From assembly GCA_003216455.1 (NCBI GenBank), contig QCIV01000009.1:1-47281 (forward strand): a stretch of 47,281 nt of DNA. Direction: 5' to 3'. A model generated the notes under the pieces. The model had not been told where the DNA came from. It made no database searches and worked only from the letters and a program-made list of their open reading frames with translations. The stretch's first letter is position 1; each line of letters starts with the position of its first letter. The position numbers and the translations under genes are program-made. Positions 22,173-31,436 of the stretch are shown piece by piece. The DNA is from Prochlorococcus sp. AG-402-N17 (GTDB lineage: Bacteria > Cyanobacteriota > Cyanobacteriia > PCC-6307 > Cyanobiaceae).

Positions 22173-22302
22173 TCTTTTTTAGATTTTTAAGAAATATACT
22201 TCAATGATCCAAATAATTAAATAGATCGGGTTAAGAGATATTATTTTTGGTATCTATAAATACGAATATAGATTTTAAGCTAAAGTAAAAAATTACTAAA
22301 CG

Positions 22303-23745
22303 ATGAAATATATGTTTTCAAGTTATCAGCCTAAAAATAATTTTGATGAATACTTTAAGGATAATGTTAACTCTGCTAGAGAAATATTGATTCCACTTCT
22401 ATCCTCATTAGATAATATGGGTCTTGAAGAATTAAAGAGAAATCATTCTGCCGCAAAAAAATTATTACTAAGACATGGTGCAACTTTTAGATTAAACGAT
22501 ACTGGTTTAAAAGGTACTGAGAGAATTTTACCTTTTGATCCACTTCCTAGAATAATTAGTAAAGATGATTGGGTAACGTTAGAAAAAGGGCTAAAACAAA
22601 GGCTTGAAGCAATTGATTTATTCCTAGATGATATTTATAATTCTCAACAAATAATTAATGATGGAATCATTCCAAGAGAATTAATAGAGAGTTCAGAAGG
22701 TTGGAGACCTGAAATGATAGGTTTCAAACCTCCACTAAATAAATGGTGTCAAATTTCAGGACTTGATTTAATAAGAGGCAGAAATGGAGATTGGCATATT
22801 TTAGAAGATAATTTAAGGTGCCCTTCTGGGGTTGCTTATTTTTTAGAAAATAGATTAGTTATGAAAAATATTTTTCCTAATCTTTTCTCTGGCAGAATAG
22901 TAAAACCCATTGATGAATATCCATCATATCTTTTAAAAACTCTTCAAGAACTTGCAGTTTGGACTGATACTCCCAAGATAGTTCTACTTACTCCTGGAAT
23001 TTTTAATAGTGCTTATTTTGAACATAGTTATTTAGCTCAAGAAATGGGCATCCAACTAGTTCAGGGTCATGACTTAGTTTGTAATGATGATTATGTATAT
23101 TTAAAAACCACCTCTGGATTAAAAAGAGTAGACGTCATTTACAGACGAATTGATGATGAGTTCTTAGATCCTCTTAATTTCAGAAAAGATTCCTGCCTTG
23201 GTGTTAGCGGATTACTTGATGTTTTCAAGGCAGGTCATGTTGCTATAGCAAATGCCCCTGGAACTGGAATAGCAGATGACAAAATGATTTATTCATTTGT
23301 TCCAAAAATGATTAAATATTATCTTGATGAAGAAATTATTATTAAAAATGTAGAAACGTATATTTGTCATTACCAAAAGGATCGAGAGTATGTTCTAGAA
23401 AATTTATCTAAACTTGTTGTTAAGTCTGTAGCAGAAGCTGGGGGTTATGGAATGTTAATTGGACCGCACTCAACAACCAGTGAGATAGAAGAATTCGCTA
23501 ATAAAATTAAAAAAAATCCTAGAAATTTCATAGCACAACCAACGTTAGAATTATCTACTGTGCCATCGTTATGTGATGGAGAACTATATCCATGTCATGT
23601 TGATTTGAGACCATATATTTTGAGAGGTAAAGATTCATGGGTAAGCCCTGGTGGGCTTACAAGGGTAGCATTAAAAAAAGGATCATTAGTCGTCAATTCT
23701 TCTCAAGGTGGAGGATGCAAAGATACATGGGTTGTTGGTAAATAA
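22303..23745 (+). CDS. Circularly permuted ATP-grasp protein (DUF404/DUF407)
   Basis: A 480-aa member of the circularly permuted ATP-grasp group, predicted to join a carboxylate to an amine using ATP. Landmarks: FRLNDTGLKGTERILPFDPL and PRIISKDDWVTLEKGLKQRL at the N-terminus, KWCQISGLDLIRGRNGDWHI, LEDNLRCPSGVAYFLENR, RRIDDEFLDPL, IANAPGTGIADDKMIYSFVP and the late AQPTLELSTVPSL. These follow the pfam CP_ATPgrasp pattern. It is the first gene of a tight three-gene operon with an alpha-E protein (1-bp gap) and a transglutaminase-like protein. The true substrate is unknown. Confidence 0.88.
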   Translation: MKYMFSSYQPKNNFDEYFKDNVNSAREILIPLLSSLDNMGLEELKRNHSAAKKLLLRHGATFRLNDTGLKGTERILPFDPLPRIISKDDWVTLEKGLKQRLEAIDLFLDDIYNSQQIINDGIIPRELIESSEGWRPEMIGFKPPLNKWCQISGLDLIRGRNGDWHILEDNLRCPSGVAYFLENRLVMKNIFPNLFSGRIVKPIDEYPSYLLKTLQELAVWTDTPKIVLLTPGIFNSAYFEHSYLAQEMGIQLVQGHDLVCNDDYVYLKTTSGLKRVDVIYRRIDDEFLDPLNFRKDSCLGVSGLLDVFKAGHVAIANAPGTGIADDKMIYSFVPKMIKYYLDEEIIIKNVETYICHYQKDREYVLENLSKLVVKSVAEAGGYGMLIGPHSTTSEIEEFANKIKKNPRNFIAQPTLELSTVPSLCDGELYPCHVDLRPYILRGKDSWVSPGGLTRVALKKGSLVVNSSQGGGCKDTWVVGK

Positions 23746-23746
23746 T

Positions 23747-24688
23747 ATGCTTTTAAGTCGTGTAGCAGAATCTCTTTATTGGATCAATCGTTATTTAGAA
23801 CGTGCAGAAAACATATCTCGTTTCGTAGAAGTAAGTGAAGCAATGTCATTAGATTGTCCGCCAGGAAGTGCAGAACCTTGGCTCCCGTTAATTGATGCTT
23901 CAAGTGACAGAGAATCTTTTGATAAAAGATTCCCAGAAAAAAAACCTGATGATGTTATTAATTTTTTAATAAGAGATCGTTTAAACCCAAACAGTATAAT
24001 TTCTTGTATTCAAATGGCAAGAGAAAATGCACGACAAATCAGAGATGTCATGACCACAGAAATGTGGGAGCAGATTAATATTTTATATTGGAATATGCAA
24101 GAGGGAGAGGCAATATGGAATAAACCAAGACAAGAACAATTAAGTGAAATAAGGAGAGAATGTCAGCTTTTTTATGGAATTACAGATGCGACTCTAAGCA
24201 AAGATCTTGCTTGGAGATTTAGCATTCTTGGAAGATTAATCGAAAGAGCTGACAAAACATCAAGAATTTTAGATGTTAAATATTATTTACTCTTACCCAG
24301 CTTAGATGAACTTGGAGGAGTTCTTGATGAGCTTCAATGGATTGCACTTTTACGTTCAGCTGGAGCTTATCAAATGTTTAGGAAAGCAGTGCAGAATTCT
24401 ATAAAGCCAAATTCAGTTGCGAAATTTCTTTTACTTGATCCAATTTTTCCAAGATCAGTAAGATACTGTCTTGATGGGATAAGTAATACACTTAAAACGA
24501 TAGATACCACTCCATCTACTGAAAATCCTTCGGAATTAGAATGCATGAGAGGTTTGCTTAAAGCAAAGTGGAGTTATATCAGAATTGAAGATATAATCAA
24601 TGATGGTTTACATGAGGCAATCGATTCATTGCAAATGGATTTAAATAAATTAAATGATCTCATTCAAGAAAAATATTTTATTAATTAA
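23747..24688 (+). CDS. Alpha-E domain protein (DUF403)
   Basis: The start is ATG 23747, 1 bp after the ATP-grasp stop; an upstream in-frame ATG at 23708 lies inside the ATP-grasp gene and is less likely. 313 aa, almost entirely helical. The family start LLSRVAESLYWINRYLERAE is clear, then ARENARQIRDVMTTEMWEQI, LAWRFSILGRLIERADKTSR and the C-terminal helix. Alpha-E proteins always travel with circularly permuted ATP-grasp enzymes and a transglutaminase. The conserved Glu/Arg residues suggest an active or carrier role in peptide ligation, so far only predicted. Confidence 0.9.
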   Translation: MLLSRVAESLYWINRYLERAENISRFVEVSEAMSLDCPPGSAEPWLPLIDASSDRESFDKRFPEKKPDDVINFLIRDRLNPNSIISCIQMARENARQIRDVMTTEMWEQINILYWNMQEGEAIWNKPRQEQLSEIRRECQLFYGITDATLSKDLAWRFSILGRLIERADKTSRILDVKYYLLLPSLDELGGVLDELQWIALLRSAGAYQMFRKAVQNSIKPNSVAKFLLLDPIFPRSVRYCLDGISNTLKTIDTTPSTENPSELECMRGLLKAKWSYIRIEDIINDGLHEAIDSLQMDLNKLNDLIQEKYFIN

Positions 24689-24699
24689 GAAGTTTATTA

Positions 24700-25557
24700 A
24701 TGAGAATTAAATACATTCACAAACTTGAATATAAATACGAAGACCCTGTTCAATTAGGCGAGCATAGATTATGTATAAAGCCTAGGTCAAATGGCTTCCA
24801 AAAACTAAAGAATTTTGAATTAAATATAAACCCAGAACCAGAAATTATTTATCCATTACTTGCGGCCAGCGGAGAAGAGATTAATAGAATCAGATTCAAT
24901 GGATTAACAGATAAATTAATTATTGAATCAATTAGCGAAGTTGAAACTATTAAACATCCAAACATTATTGATGGAGTTAAAAATAGAGATTTAACATTAC
25001 CTTTTTGTAGAAGCATTATTAACAGAGATTTACAGGGAGCATTAGAGGGATGGATGCCAAATGGACAACACGATCCCTCTGCCGTAGAACTTGCCCAAGA
25101 AGCCTTAGCAGGAAGTATTAATAATGCATTATCATTTACCTACCAGCTAATAGAAATTATTCAAGATCGGGTCAAATATACTAAAAGACATACAGGTCCA
25201 GCATGGCCAGCTAGCAGAACACTTAGAGAACGTATAGGTTCATGCAGAGATTTAGCAATGCTGATGGTTGAAGCTTGCAGGTCTATAGGTATCCCAAGTA
25301 GGTTTGTAAGTGGTTATAATTTTGAAGATCCACTACCATCTGAGTTGGATTTACACGCTTGGGCTGAGTTATATATACCAGGTGCTGGTTGGAGAGGTTT
25401 TGATCCAAGCGGAAAAGGATTAATAGATGATAGATATTTAACATTGGTATCATCTTCAAAATCTAATTTAACCTCTGTAATTACAGGAAACTTTATAGGA
25501 AAAAATAATTTAGAAAATACTTTATCCTGGGAAATCAAACCTCTTGAAATTAACTAA
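24700..25557 (+). CDS. Transglutaminase-like cysteine protease/ligase
   Basis: 285 aa with an N-terminal beta domain (residues 1-about 90: HKLEYKYEDPVQLGEHRLCI) and a transglutaminase core. Catalytic triad visible as C182 (RIGSCRDLAMLMVEACRSIG), H219 (DLHAWAELYIPG) and D235 (WRGFDPSGKG). The ...TGPAWPASRTLRERIGSC approach segment is typical of this subfamily ('G.ARDFA'-type). It lies 11 bp after the alpha-E gene in the same operon and probably hydrolyses or transfers the amide made by the ATP-grasp partner. Cytoplasmic. Confidence 0.9.
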   Translation: MRIKYIHKLEYKYEDPVQLGEHRLCIKPRSNGFQKLKNFELNINPEPEIIYPLLAASGEEINRIRFNGLTDKLIIESISEVETIKHPNIIDGVKNRDLTLPFCRSIINRDLQGALEGWMPNGQHDPSAVELAQEALAGSINNALSFTYQLIEIIQDRVKYTKRHTGPAWPASRTLRERIGSCRDLAMLMVEACRSIGIPSRFVSGYNFEDPLPSELDLHAWAELYIPGAGWRGFDPSGKGLIDDRYLTLVSSSKSNLTSVITGNFIGKNNLENTLSWEIKPLEIN

Positions 25558-25683
25558 TCACTAAGTTTTTAAATTTTTAAAATAACAAAAAAATTTAAAT
25601 AATAATATGTTTCTTTTTTAGTGTTAATTGATACGTTCTTGGATATATATATCTGTTTTCATTTGTTTAATCTTTAAATAAAA

Positions 25684-26196
25684 TTGAACTCAAGTTTAGA
25701 AATTCCAGCTATCAAATCAAAAATGTTTGAATTGATAAGTTATGAAAAATTTCGCGATACAAAAGATGTCAGATTTTTTGATATCAGTGTTAATGAATCA
25801 AATTATAGAGATTTAGTTATTCACAGTGGTCCTGCGATTAGTCCTCCAAATGATGAAGATTTTAATAATTGGCAATTTTACATACATCACTATCAAGAAG
25901 ATAATCTATTGGCTATCTCTGGTGGTAGAACATTTTTTCTTGTCAATTTTGGTTGGGATTATCCCTTTTATAAAGTTAGATTAGAATCTTGCGGATATAT
26001 TTTAAGGATACCTAGAGGAACTTTTCATAGATCGGTATCTGACGTAAACGGTTCAATAGTTTTAAATCAAGCCATTAGAGATGAAGGAGGTACCGTTGAA
26101 TCTGAATTCAAAGTTACCAATAGCAAAGATAACAAAAAACTTCTAGATTGTATAACTAATTTAGAGCCTATATTTAAAATTTATAGTGTTAAATAA
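25684..26196 (+). CDS. Cupin-like hypothetical protein, 170 aa
   Basis: Starts at TTG 25684 or at ATG 25723 (residue 14, MFELISYEKF), the second being the safer start. Beta-rich: WQFYIHHYQEDNLLAISGGR, TFFLVNFGWDYPFYKVRLES, CGYILRIPRGTFHRSVSDVN. The pairs HH (about residue 62) and IPRGTFHRS recall the two cupin motifs ('H.H...E' and 'PPG..H'), although the first Glu is displaced. A metal-dependent or sugar-binding cupin is possible. Specific function not recognised. Confidence 0.6.
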   Translation: MNSSLEIPAIKSKMFELISYEKFRDTKDVRFFDISVNESNYRDLVIHSGPAISPPNDEDFNNWQFYIHHYQEDNLLAISGGRTFFLVNFGWDYPFYKVRLESCGYILRIPRGTFHRSVSDVNGSIVLNQAIRDEGGTVESEFKVTNSKDNKKLLDCITNLEPIFKIYSVK

Positions 26197-26279
26197 TCTT
26201 AAAAAGGGATTCTAAATTTATTCATCGATTTAAAAAAATATCTATTTGTTATAAAATACAATTATTCAAATTTTTTAGT

Positions 26280-26798
26280 ATGAAATCTCTTAAGTTTTTG
26301 AAATATTTTTTATGCCTAACTTTTTCTTTCTTAGTTCTAGCCTCTCCAGTTTTCGCTGGGGCAAATGTAGCTGTTAAAGGCGAGGGAGATGAAGTTCCAA
26401 GTTATGTGAGATCTAATATTACAGGATATAATTTCCATGGGGAGGATCTTCATTTGTCTTCTATAGCTGGAGCAGTGGCGAGAGACGCAGATTTTAGTGA
26501 CGTTGATTTACATGGGACAACCTTAACCCTATCTGATTTAAAAGGTTCTAATTTAAATGGAATTGACCTGACCGATACTCTTTCTGATCGAGTTAATTTC
26601 CAAAAAACAGATCTTAGAAATGCTGTTTTAATAAATATGATCGCCTCAGGTAGTAGTTTTGCAGGAGCTCAAATAGAAGGAGCAGATTTTTCTTATGCTA
26701 TTCTTGACAGCGAAGATCAAAGAAATCTTTGTGAAATTGCTGATGGGATCAATCCAAAGACAGGCGTTTCAACAAGAGAAAGTCTTGAGTGTAGTTAA
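26280..26798 (+). CDS. Luminal pentapeptide-repeat protein
   Basis: 172 aa with a signal peptide (basic N-terminus, FLCLTFSFLVLASPVFA, cleavage before GANV). Pentapeptide repeats of the A(D/N)LXX kind run from about residue 60 to 145: ADFSDVDLHGTTLTLSDLKG, SNLNGIDLTD, TDLRNAVLINMIASGSSFAG, AQIEGADFSYAILD. A C-terminal CEIADGINPKTG...LECS carries two Cys that could be oxidised in the lumen. Right-handed beta-helix expected. Similar short luminal pentapeptide proteins occur in cyanobacterial thylakoids; role unknown. Confidence 0.85.
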   Translation: MKSLKFLKYFLCLTFSFLVLASPVFAGANVAVKGEGDEVPSYVRSNITGYNFHGEDLHLSSIAGAVARDADFSDVDLHGTTLTLSDLKGSNLNGIDLTDTLSDRVNFQKTDLRNAVLINMIASGSSFAGAQIEGADFSYAILDSEDQRNLCEIADGINPKTGVSTRESLECS

Positions 26799-26807
26799 AA
26801 TTTAAAA

Positions 26808-27161
26808 TTATAAGTAAACTTTTTTTCCATTTTTAAATTTATAAATTCTTTGTTCATCATCTTGAAATATCATTTCACCATTTAATTTGGATTTCTTAAA
26901 TTTTGAAAGTCTAGCTCTGTGTATATTGGATTTTCTATTTATATTATCTTCGTTATCATAAATTCCAATATAAATATTTATATTAGGATTTGAAAAGGTT
27001 TTTTCTTCCTCTCTAAAAAAAATTCTGTCAATATTTGTTTGCGTGCTCTGCAGTTTATTTTTAAATTTATCTAATTTTAGGTTCTTTGTTTTTTTAGAAT
27101 TAATTTTTTTGTAGCCCAAAAAAATAACTCCGAAAATTAGAAAAACTAAAAATATATTCAT
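26808..27161 (-). CDS. Membrane-anchored hypothetical protein, 117 aa
   Basis: One N-terminal membrane helix (IFLVFLIFGVIFLGYKKI, residues 2-20), then a basic soluble domain: KLDKFKNKLQSTQTNIDRIF, IYIGIYDNEDNINRKSNIHR, and a small beta end NGEMIFQDDEQRIYKFKNG. Its ATG overlaps the stop of the upstream gene by one base (27161), so the two are translationally coupled. Not recognised. Confidence 0.55.
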   Translation of the reverse strand: MNIFLVFLIFGVIFLGYKKINSKKTKNLKLDKFKNKLQSTQTNIDRIFFREEEKTFSNPNINIYIGIYDNEDNINRKSNIHRARLSKFKKSKLNGEMIFQDDEQRIYKFKNGKKVYL

Positions 27162-27358
27162 TACTTGATTTTTATTTTTATATCTACGCCTAAGTTACTT
27201 TTAGTAGTTAATATTTCTTTCTTTATTATTCCATAGGTAAAAATTTTAGATAAAGTTTTTAAAGATTTAAAAACTAAAAAAACAGTAAACAAAATTAAAA
27301 TAATAATGTTTTCTACAAGTAGATTTTTATTTTTATTTATATTATCTAAATTGCTCAT
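27161..27358 (-). CDS. Single-pass membrane hypothetical protein, 65 aa
   Basis: A membrane helix at about residues 15-32 (VENIIILILFTVFLVFKS), flanked by a polar N-terminus (SNLDNINKNKNLL) and a basic tail. Stop and start overlap by one base with the next membrane-anchored gene, suggesting the two small proteins act together. It lies 16 bp after the PfkB gene, so a three-gene transcript is possible. Not recognised. Confidence 0.5.
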   Translation of the reverse strand: MSNLDNINKNKNLLVENIIILILFTVFLVFKSLKTLSKIFTYGIIKKEILTTKSNLGVDIKIKIK

Positions 27359-27374
27359 ATAAGTCTTAATTCAA

Positions 27375-28244
27375 TTATTTTTCATCACTATTTGCATATG
27401 GGCCGAAAAATTCACTAGCGTCTCTCCCCATTACTTTAGCAAGATTTAAACTTTTATCTATATCCCATTTAGATGCCATTCCATAAAGAATCCCAGCAGC
27501 AAAAGAATCGCCACATCCATAAGAATCAACTTTTAATTTTTTGTTTTTAAGAGCTTTATATCTTCCTCCTGGGAATAGTATGCCTCCATTCTCTCCCTCG
27601 GTTTTAACAGTATATTTGGGTTTTAACGATAATTCAGAAAAAGAAAAAACTTCCCCGGGATCAAGATTACTGCCTATTAATCCATCTAAAAGAACATTTG
27701 ATTTATTAATTGTATTTAATCCTACCCTTGGTGTTGTACAAAGTATTGAAGCTGATCTAGCCATTTTAAAAATCTCTGAGTCAGATGCAGTAATAAAAAT
27801 TCCGTCCATTTTTTTTAAAATGTTCCATGCTAACTTGTCTTTATGAGTTGGAGCTAACCTTTCTCCAATAACTGTTATTGCTCTTTCACCTTGAGAGTCA
27901 ATCAAACTGAATCCCCTTCTAGTTGGCTTATCACGCCAAGCTACATGCAACTTAATTCCCATATTTGAGAGAATCTTGAAACACTTATCTCCATAATCAT
28001 CATTACCTAATGACGTAAAAAAATGAATTTGGTTTAAAGTTAAATCAGAAAGTATTTTCGCAATAATAGAGCCACCACCAGCTGGATACTCAAGGGACTT
28101 TTCAGAATGAGAAATGACTCCAGGTTTTGGCAATTGATCGACCTTTAAGAAATTTATCCACTCAACATGACCAACAACAGCAAAATTTAAATTTCCTTTT
28201 TTAAATTTATAGTCTTCAAATTCATTATTCTTTTCAACAACCAT
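27375..28244 (-). CDS. PfkB-family carbohydrate kinase
   Basis: 289 aa, ribokinase/PfkB fold. N-terminal LNFAVVGHVEWINFLKVDQL, then the Gly-rich substrate loop LEYPAGGGSIIAKILSDL and the LTLNQIHFFTSLGNDDYGDK dimer/active-site segment. The C-terminal PfkB motif DSYGCGDSFAAGILYGM includes the catalytic Asp (GCGDSF; usual D-T-x-G-A-G-D, here one Ala replaced by Cys). GGILFPGG precedes it. The substrate (ribose, adenosine, fructose-6-P or other) cannot be read from sequence. Divergent from the DUF2834 gene. Confidence 0.88.
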   Translation of the reverse strand: MVVEKNNEFEDYKFKKGNLNFAVVGHVEWINFLKVDQLPKPGVISHSEKSLEYPAGGGSIIAKILSDLTLNQIHFFTSLGNDDYGDKCFKILSNMGIKLHVAWRDKPTRRGFSLIDSQGERAITVIGERLAPTHKDKLAWNILKKMDGIFITASDSEIFKMARSASILCTTPRVGLNTINKSNVLLDGLIGSNLDPGEVFSFSELSLKPKYTVKTEGENGGILFPGGRYKALKNKKLKVDSYGCGDSFAAGILYGMASKWDIDKSLNLAKVMGRDASEFFGPYANSDEK

Positions 28245-28285
28245 AAGCTTTTAAATACTATTATTAAAAGAAATATTTTTGACAA

Positions 28286-28657
28286 GTGAATTCATTTAAC
28301 ATTTTAAAAGATAATAAACAGATACTATCTTATCTTTACCTTTTTCTATCAATTTTGGGTGCTGTCCTTCCAATGATGGCAAATTTCGAATTTGCTAGGG
28401 AATATGGAAACAGCTTTGATATAAATAACTTCATTTCTTTGGCGAATGCAAACCCTGCAGCTCAGTCAATTTCTAGAGACTTATTAGTTGGTGCAAGCGC
28501 TATTTTTATATGGATAGTAAATGAATCAAAAAAACTAAACATGAAGAATATGTGGGTTGTATACATTGGAACTTTTCTTATAGCCTTCGCATTCTCTGCA
28601 CCTTTTTTCTTATTTCTAAGAGAGAGAAGAATTATTGAATTAGAAAAGATTAATTAA
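28286..28657 (+). CDS. DUF2834-family membrane protein
   Basis: 123 aa from a GTG start at 28286, which is the only start placing the whole family pattern in frame. Three hydrophobic helices: ILSYLYLFLSILGAVLPMMA, a middle AAQSISRDLLVGASAIFIWI, and MWVVYIGTFLIAFAFSAPFF, with PFFLFLRER at the end. These match DUF2834 ('LG...P...F..F', 'S..D......F..W'). Function unknown. Its TAA overlaps the stop of the convergent MFS gene by 4 bp. Confidence 0.78.
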   Translation: MNSFNILKDNKQILSYLYLFLSILGAVLPMMANFEFAREYGNSFDINNFISLANANPAAQSISRDLLVGASAIFIWIVNESKKLNMKNMWVVYIGTFLIAFAFSAPFFLFLRERRIIELEKIN

Positions 28658-29883
28658 AATGATCTCTTAAATAGAATTGCAAATACAATAAAGCAACAAC
28701 ATGAAATTGAAAGCCAGATTATTGAAGCATAACCAAATAGATCTAATATGCGTCCCGAAATAAATGGTCCAAAAAAATAACCCATAGCAAAACATTGTGA
28801 TAGTAGAGCAAGTGCAAAACCTTTTTTATTTGAAGGAGCTATTCTGAAAACGACATCTGTTGATGTTGGAAGAAATGAAGCAGTGCCTAAACTTACTAAT
28901 ATCAATGAAAAAGAAATTAAATAAAAAGCTGGGATTTTTAAATAACTAGAAATAAATAATAAAAATGAAGCGAAAGAAAAATTTATTAAACTAAATTTCA
29001 AGCCAAATAATCTTTCTTTCTGAGATATCCAAGAACCAACAGGCCATTGTAAAAACAACAATAAAATTAACTGAATAGAAATTATAATACTAATAATTTC
29101 TTTGCTTAATGTATTGCGATATACTCCACCTTTAACAAGATCCAGGGGCAAAGTTACTTGAATCAAAGCTAAAGAGGTAGTTATCAATAAAATAGATAAA
29201 ATTATTATTATTGAATTTTTATTCCATTTCAATTGTCCCTTATTAGTTGGATCTACTAATTTTTTTTGGAAATTTTCTAAGTTTCTATTAATAGTAGAAC
29301 TATTTCTAGATATTAAATATGTGATAACTAACATGCAAAATATATCATTAATAAAAATTGATTTGGAATACAAAAAATTCGTCATATAACCCCCTAGGAA
29401 TACCCCTAGAAATATTCCTAAAGCCTCCGAACTTCTTACAAGGGCATAAGCTTTGCGTGTTTCGATAGGATGGCAAAAATAGGGGACCCCAAACTCGGCA
29501 GCAGGCCAATATATTCCTGCAGCAGCTCCAACAAATGATTGTCCAATTATGTACAAAAACGTATCTCTTGAAAAAATGAGAAATAAGCTAGCGGTAATAC
29601 TTAGTATTGAAGAACTAACTATTGGAAATTGTATTTTCCCTGTTTTATTAAGATAATTTCCTGTAAAGAGTCTTGTTATCGTTCCAATTATTGCTGAAAT
29701 GGTAAACCCCAAACCAATATCTGTTGCCGATAATCCTATGTTATTAAAAATAAGTGATGTTAAATAAATAACACCACCTGCTCCAAATGCAGCATAAAAT
29801 CTTATCTTGGTTATTAACCTCAAATGATATGGAAATTGAATCCACCAATTTTTGCTAATTTGTAAACTATTTAGACTAATCAC
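28654..29883 (-). CDS. Major facilitator superfamily transporter
   Basis: 409 aa with about twelve hydrophobic helices and a central cytoplasmic loop (NRNLENFQKKLVDPTNKG). MFS landmarks: GLGFTISAIIGTITRLFTGN after helix 2 ('G...DR.GRR' zone, degenerate), then IGQSFVGAAAGIYWPAAEFG, and in the second half FLQWPVGSWISQKERLFGLK and SLGTASFLPTSTDVVF. Substrate unknown; drug/sugar-type family. Its ATG is only 2 bp from the GTG of the divergent hydrolase. Confidence 0.85.
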   Translation of the reverse strand: MISLNSLQISKNWWIQFPYHLRLITKIRFYAAFGAGGVIYLTSLIFNNIGLSATDIGLGFTISAIIGTITRLFTGNYLNKTGKIQFPIVSSSILSITASLFLIFSRDTFLYIIGQSFVGAAAGIYWPAAEFGVPYFCHPIETRKAYALVRSSEALGIFLGVFLGGYMTNFLYSKSIFINDIFCMLVITYLISRNSSTINRNLENFQKKLVDPTNKGQLKWNKNSIIIILSILLITTSLALIQVTLPLDLVKGGVYRNTLSKEIISIIISIQLILLLFLQWPVGSWISQKERLFGLKFSLINFSFASFLLFISSYLKIPAFYLISFSLILVSLGTASFLPTSTDVVFRIAPSNKKGFALALLSQCFAMGYFFGPFISGRILDLFGYASIIWLSISCCCFIVFAILFKRSF

Positions 29884-29885
29884 AA

Positions 29886-31436
29886 GTGAAGTACATTTTT
29901 ATAATTTTTTTTAGTTTTTGTAGTTTATTTTTTAATAATGGTTTAAGAGCGGCTGAAAAGATAAATATTAAATTTGAAGAGATGGAAATCCCTCTTACTA
30001 TAGAACAATTATCAAAATTAGAAAAATACAAAGATGATTCAACAGAATTAATAGATTGGTTAAAAAAAAATGGATTAATAAGAGTTTTTGAATTATCAAA
30101 ATTTTTAGAATTTCCAGTTTTCAAGGAAGAGGGATTAAATAGAAAAATATTAAGAAGTTGGGTTGGCCGTAAAATTCTTACAGAATTAAGCAAAAGCATT
30201 AAAGTTCCCAATGACAATAATGGCACAGAAATTTATAACACTATAGAAAATTTATTAGATCAAAAAAAAGAAGTTTCAACTTTAGAAATCATAAAGGCAT
30301 TACCATCAGAAGAAATTTCACTAGATGTTGATAATTTAATTTTAATAATTTCATCTTGGAAAAATGAATTATCAATGCAACAAGAACTTTTATCCAAATT
30401 AAATAAACTTGAAAGAACGAACCACAATACCTCCAAAAATAGTGAAGAAAAATCTACTCAAGATCTAATAAAAATTGATAAAAAAATCTATGCTCCTCAC
30501 CGAGTAAAACCTTTTAAAATTGAAATATGGAAAAGCAATAAAACAAATGATGAAAAAGAACTGATAATTTTTATGCCAGGACTTGGAGGCGAAATTAATA
30601 ATTTCAAATGGATAGGCAACGAATTGGCTAGAAGAGGTTGGCCAATATTATTTATAGATCATAAAGGGAGTAATTTAGAATCATTTATAAAAGTACTTGA
30701 AGGTAAAGAAACAATCCCAGGAAGTGCAGACTTTTTCTTATACAGAATTAAAGATTTAGATGCCGTATTAAAAGCTCATGAAAATGGAGAATTTGGTTTA
30801 ACTAATAATTCTTATATTTTAATGGGGCATTCACTTGGCGCATTAATAGCACTTTTATATGAAGGCAATAAACCAACTGATCAACTAGAAGATAAATGTG
30901 ATTCGGCATTAAAAGACTTTGCGGCAACAAATTTATCTAAATTACTCCAATGTCAGTTGAACGAAATACCATTCCCTGAGAAAAATAACACTAATAAGGC
31001 TAGTGCGATAATAGGTTTTAATCCATTTGGAAGTTTAGTATGGCCAAAAGAAAAAAGTACAGGCATTAAAACACCAACTCTTCTAATAGGTGGTACGTTT
31101 GACCTTATTACACCGTTAATGAATGAACAATTTGGAGTTTTTTCTGCTTTAGATAATCCATCAAATAGATTTCTAATTATTGAAGGAGCAAGTCATTTCT
31201 CTCCAATAAGAATTAATAAAAGTTATGGAGAAAATAATGACGTCTTCAAAATAAGTGAATCTTTTATTGGTTCAGATCCAATATTAGTACAAGATTTATC
31301 TGCGAAATTTATAGTTGAATTTTTAAAAAATATTAAATACAAAAAGTTCCCTTCTGTAGTTAAAAACCAAAGAGATTTGGGACTTGATTTCCATCTTTTA
31401 GATCTTGAAACAATAAAAGGAATTTCCAAAAATTAG
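29886..31436 (+). CDS. DUF1400 alpha/beta hydrolase, secreted
   Basis: 516 aa from GTG 29886, supplying a signal peptide (KYIFIIFFSFCSLFFNNGLR, cut near RAAEK). Residues about 24-140 match DUF1400, a cyanobacterial helical domain (MEIPLTIEQLSKLEKYKDDS). The hydrolase core then shows ELIIFMPGLGGEINNFKW, the nucleophile elbow LMGHSLGALIALL (GHSLG Ser), a probable acid in LLIGGTFDLITP, and a His in EGASHFSPI. Acts outside the cytoplasm; substrate unknown (lipase/esterase-type). It ends 4 bp into the convergent permease gene. Confidence 0.85.
   Translation: MKYIFIIFFSFCSLFFNNGLRAAEKINIKFEEMEIPLTIEQLSKLEKYKDDSTELIDWLKKNGLIRVFELSKFLEFPVFKEEGLNRKILRSWVGRKILTELSKSIKVPNDNNGTEIYNTIENLLDQKKEVSTLEIIKALPSEEISLDVDNLILIISSWKNELSMQQELLSKLNKLERTNHNTSKNSEEKSTQDLIKIDKKIYAPHRVKPFKIEIWKSNKTNDEKELIIFMPGLGGEINNFKWIGNELARRGWPILFIDHKGSNLESFIKVLEGKETIPGSADFFLYRIKDLDAVLKAHENGEFGLTNNSYILMGHSLGALIALLYEGNKPTDQLEDKCDSALKDFAATNLSKLLQCQLNEIPFPEKNNTNKASAIIGFNPFGSLVWPKEKSTGIKTPTLLIGGTFDLITPLMNEQFGVFSALDNPSNRFLIIEGASHFSPIRINKSYGENNDVFKISESFIGSDPILVQDLSAKFIVEFLKNIKYKKFPSVVKNQRDLGLDFHLLDLETIKGISKN

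Noticed and set aside
29876-30226. Minus-strand ORF of 116 codons
   Set aside because: Antisense to the DUF1400 region of the hydrolase, which has a signal peptide and family match.
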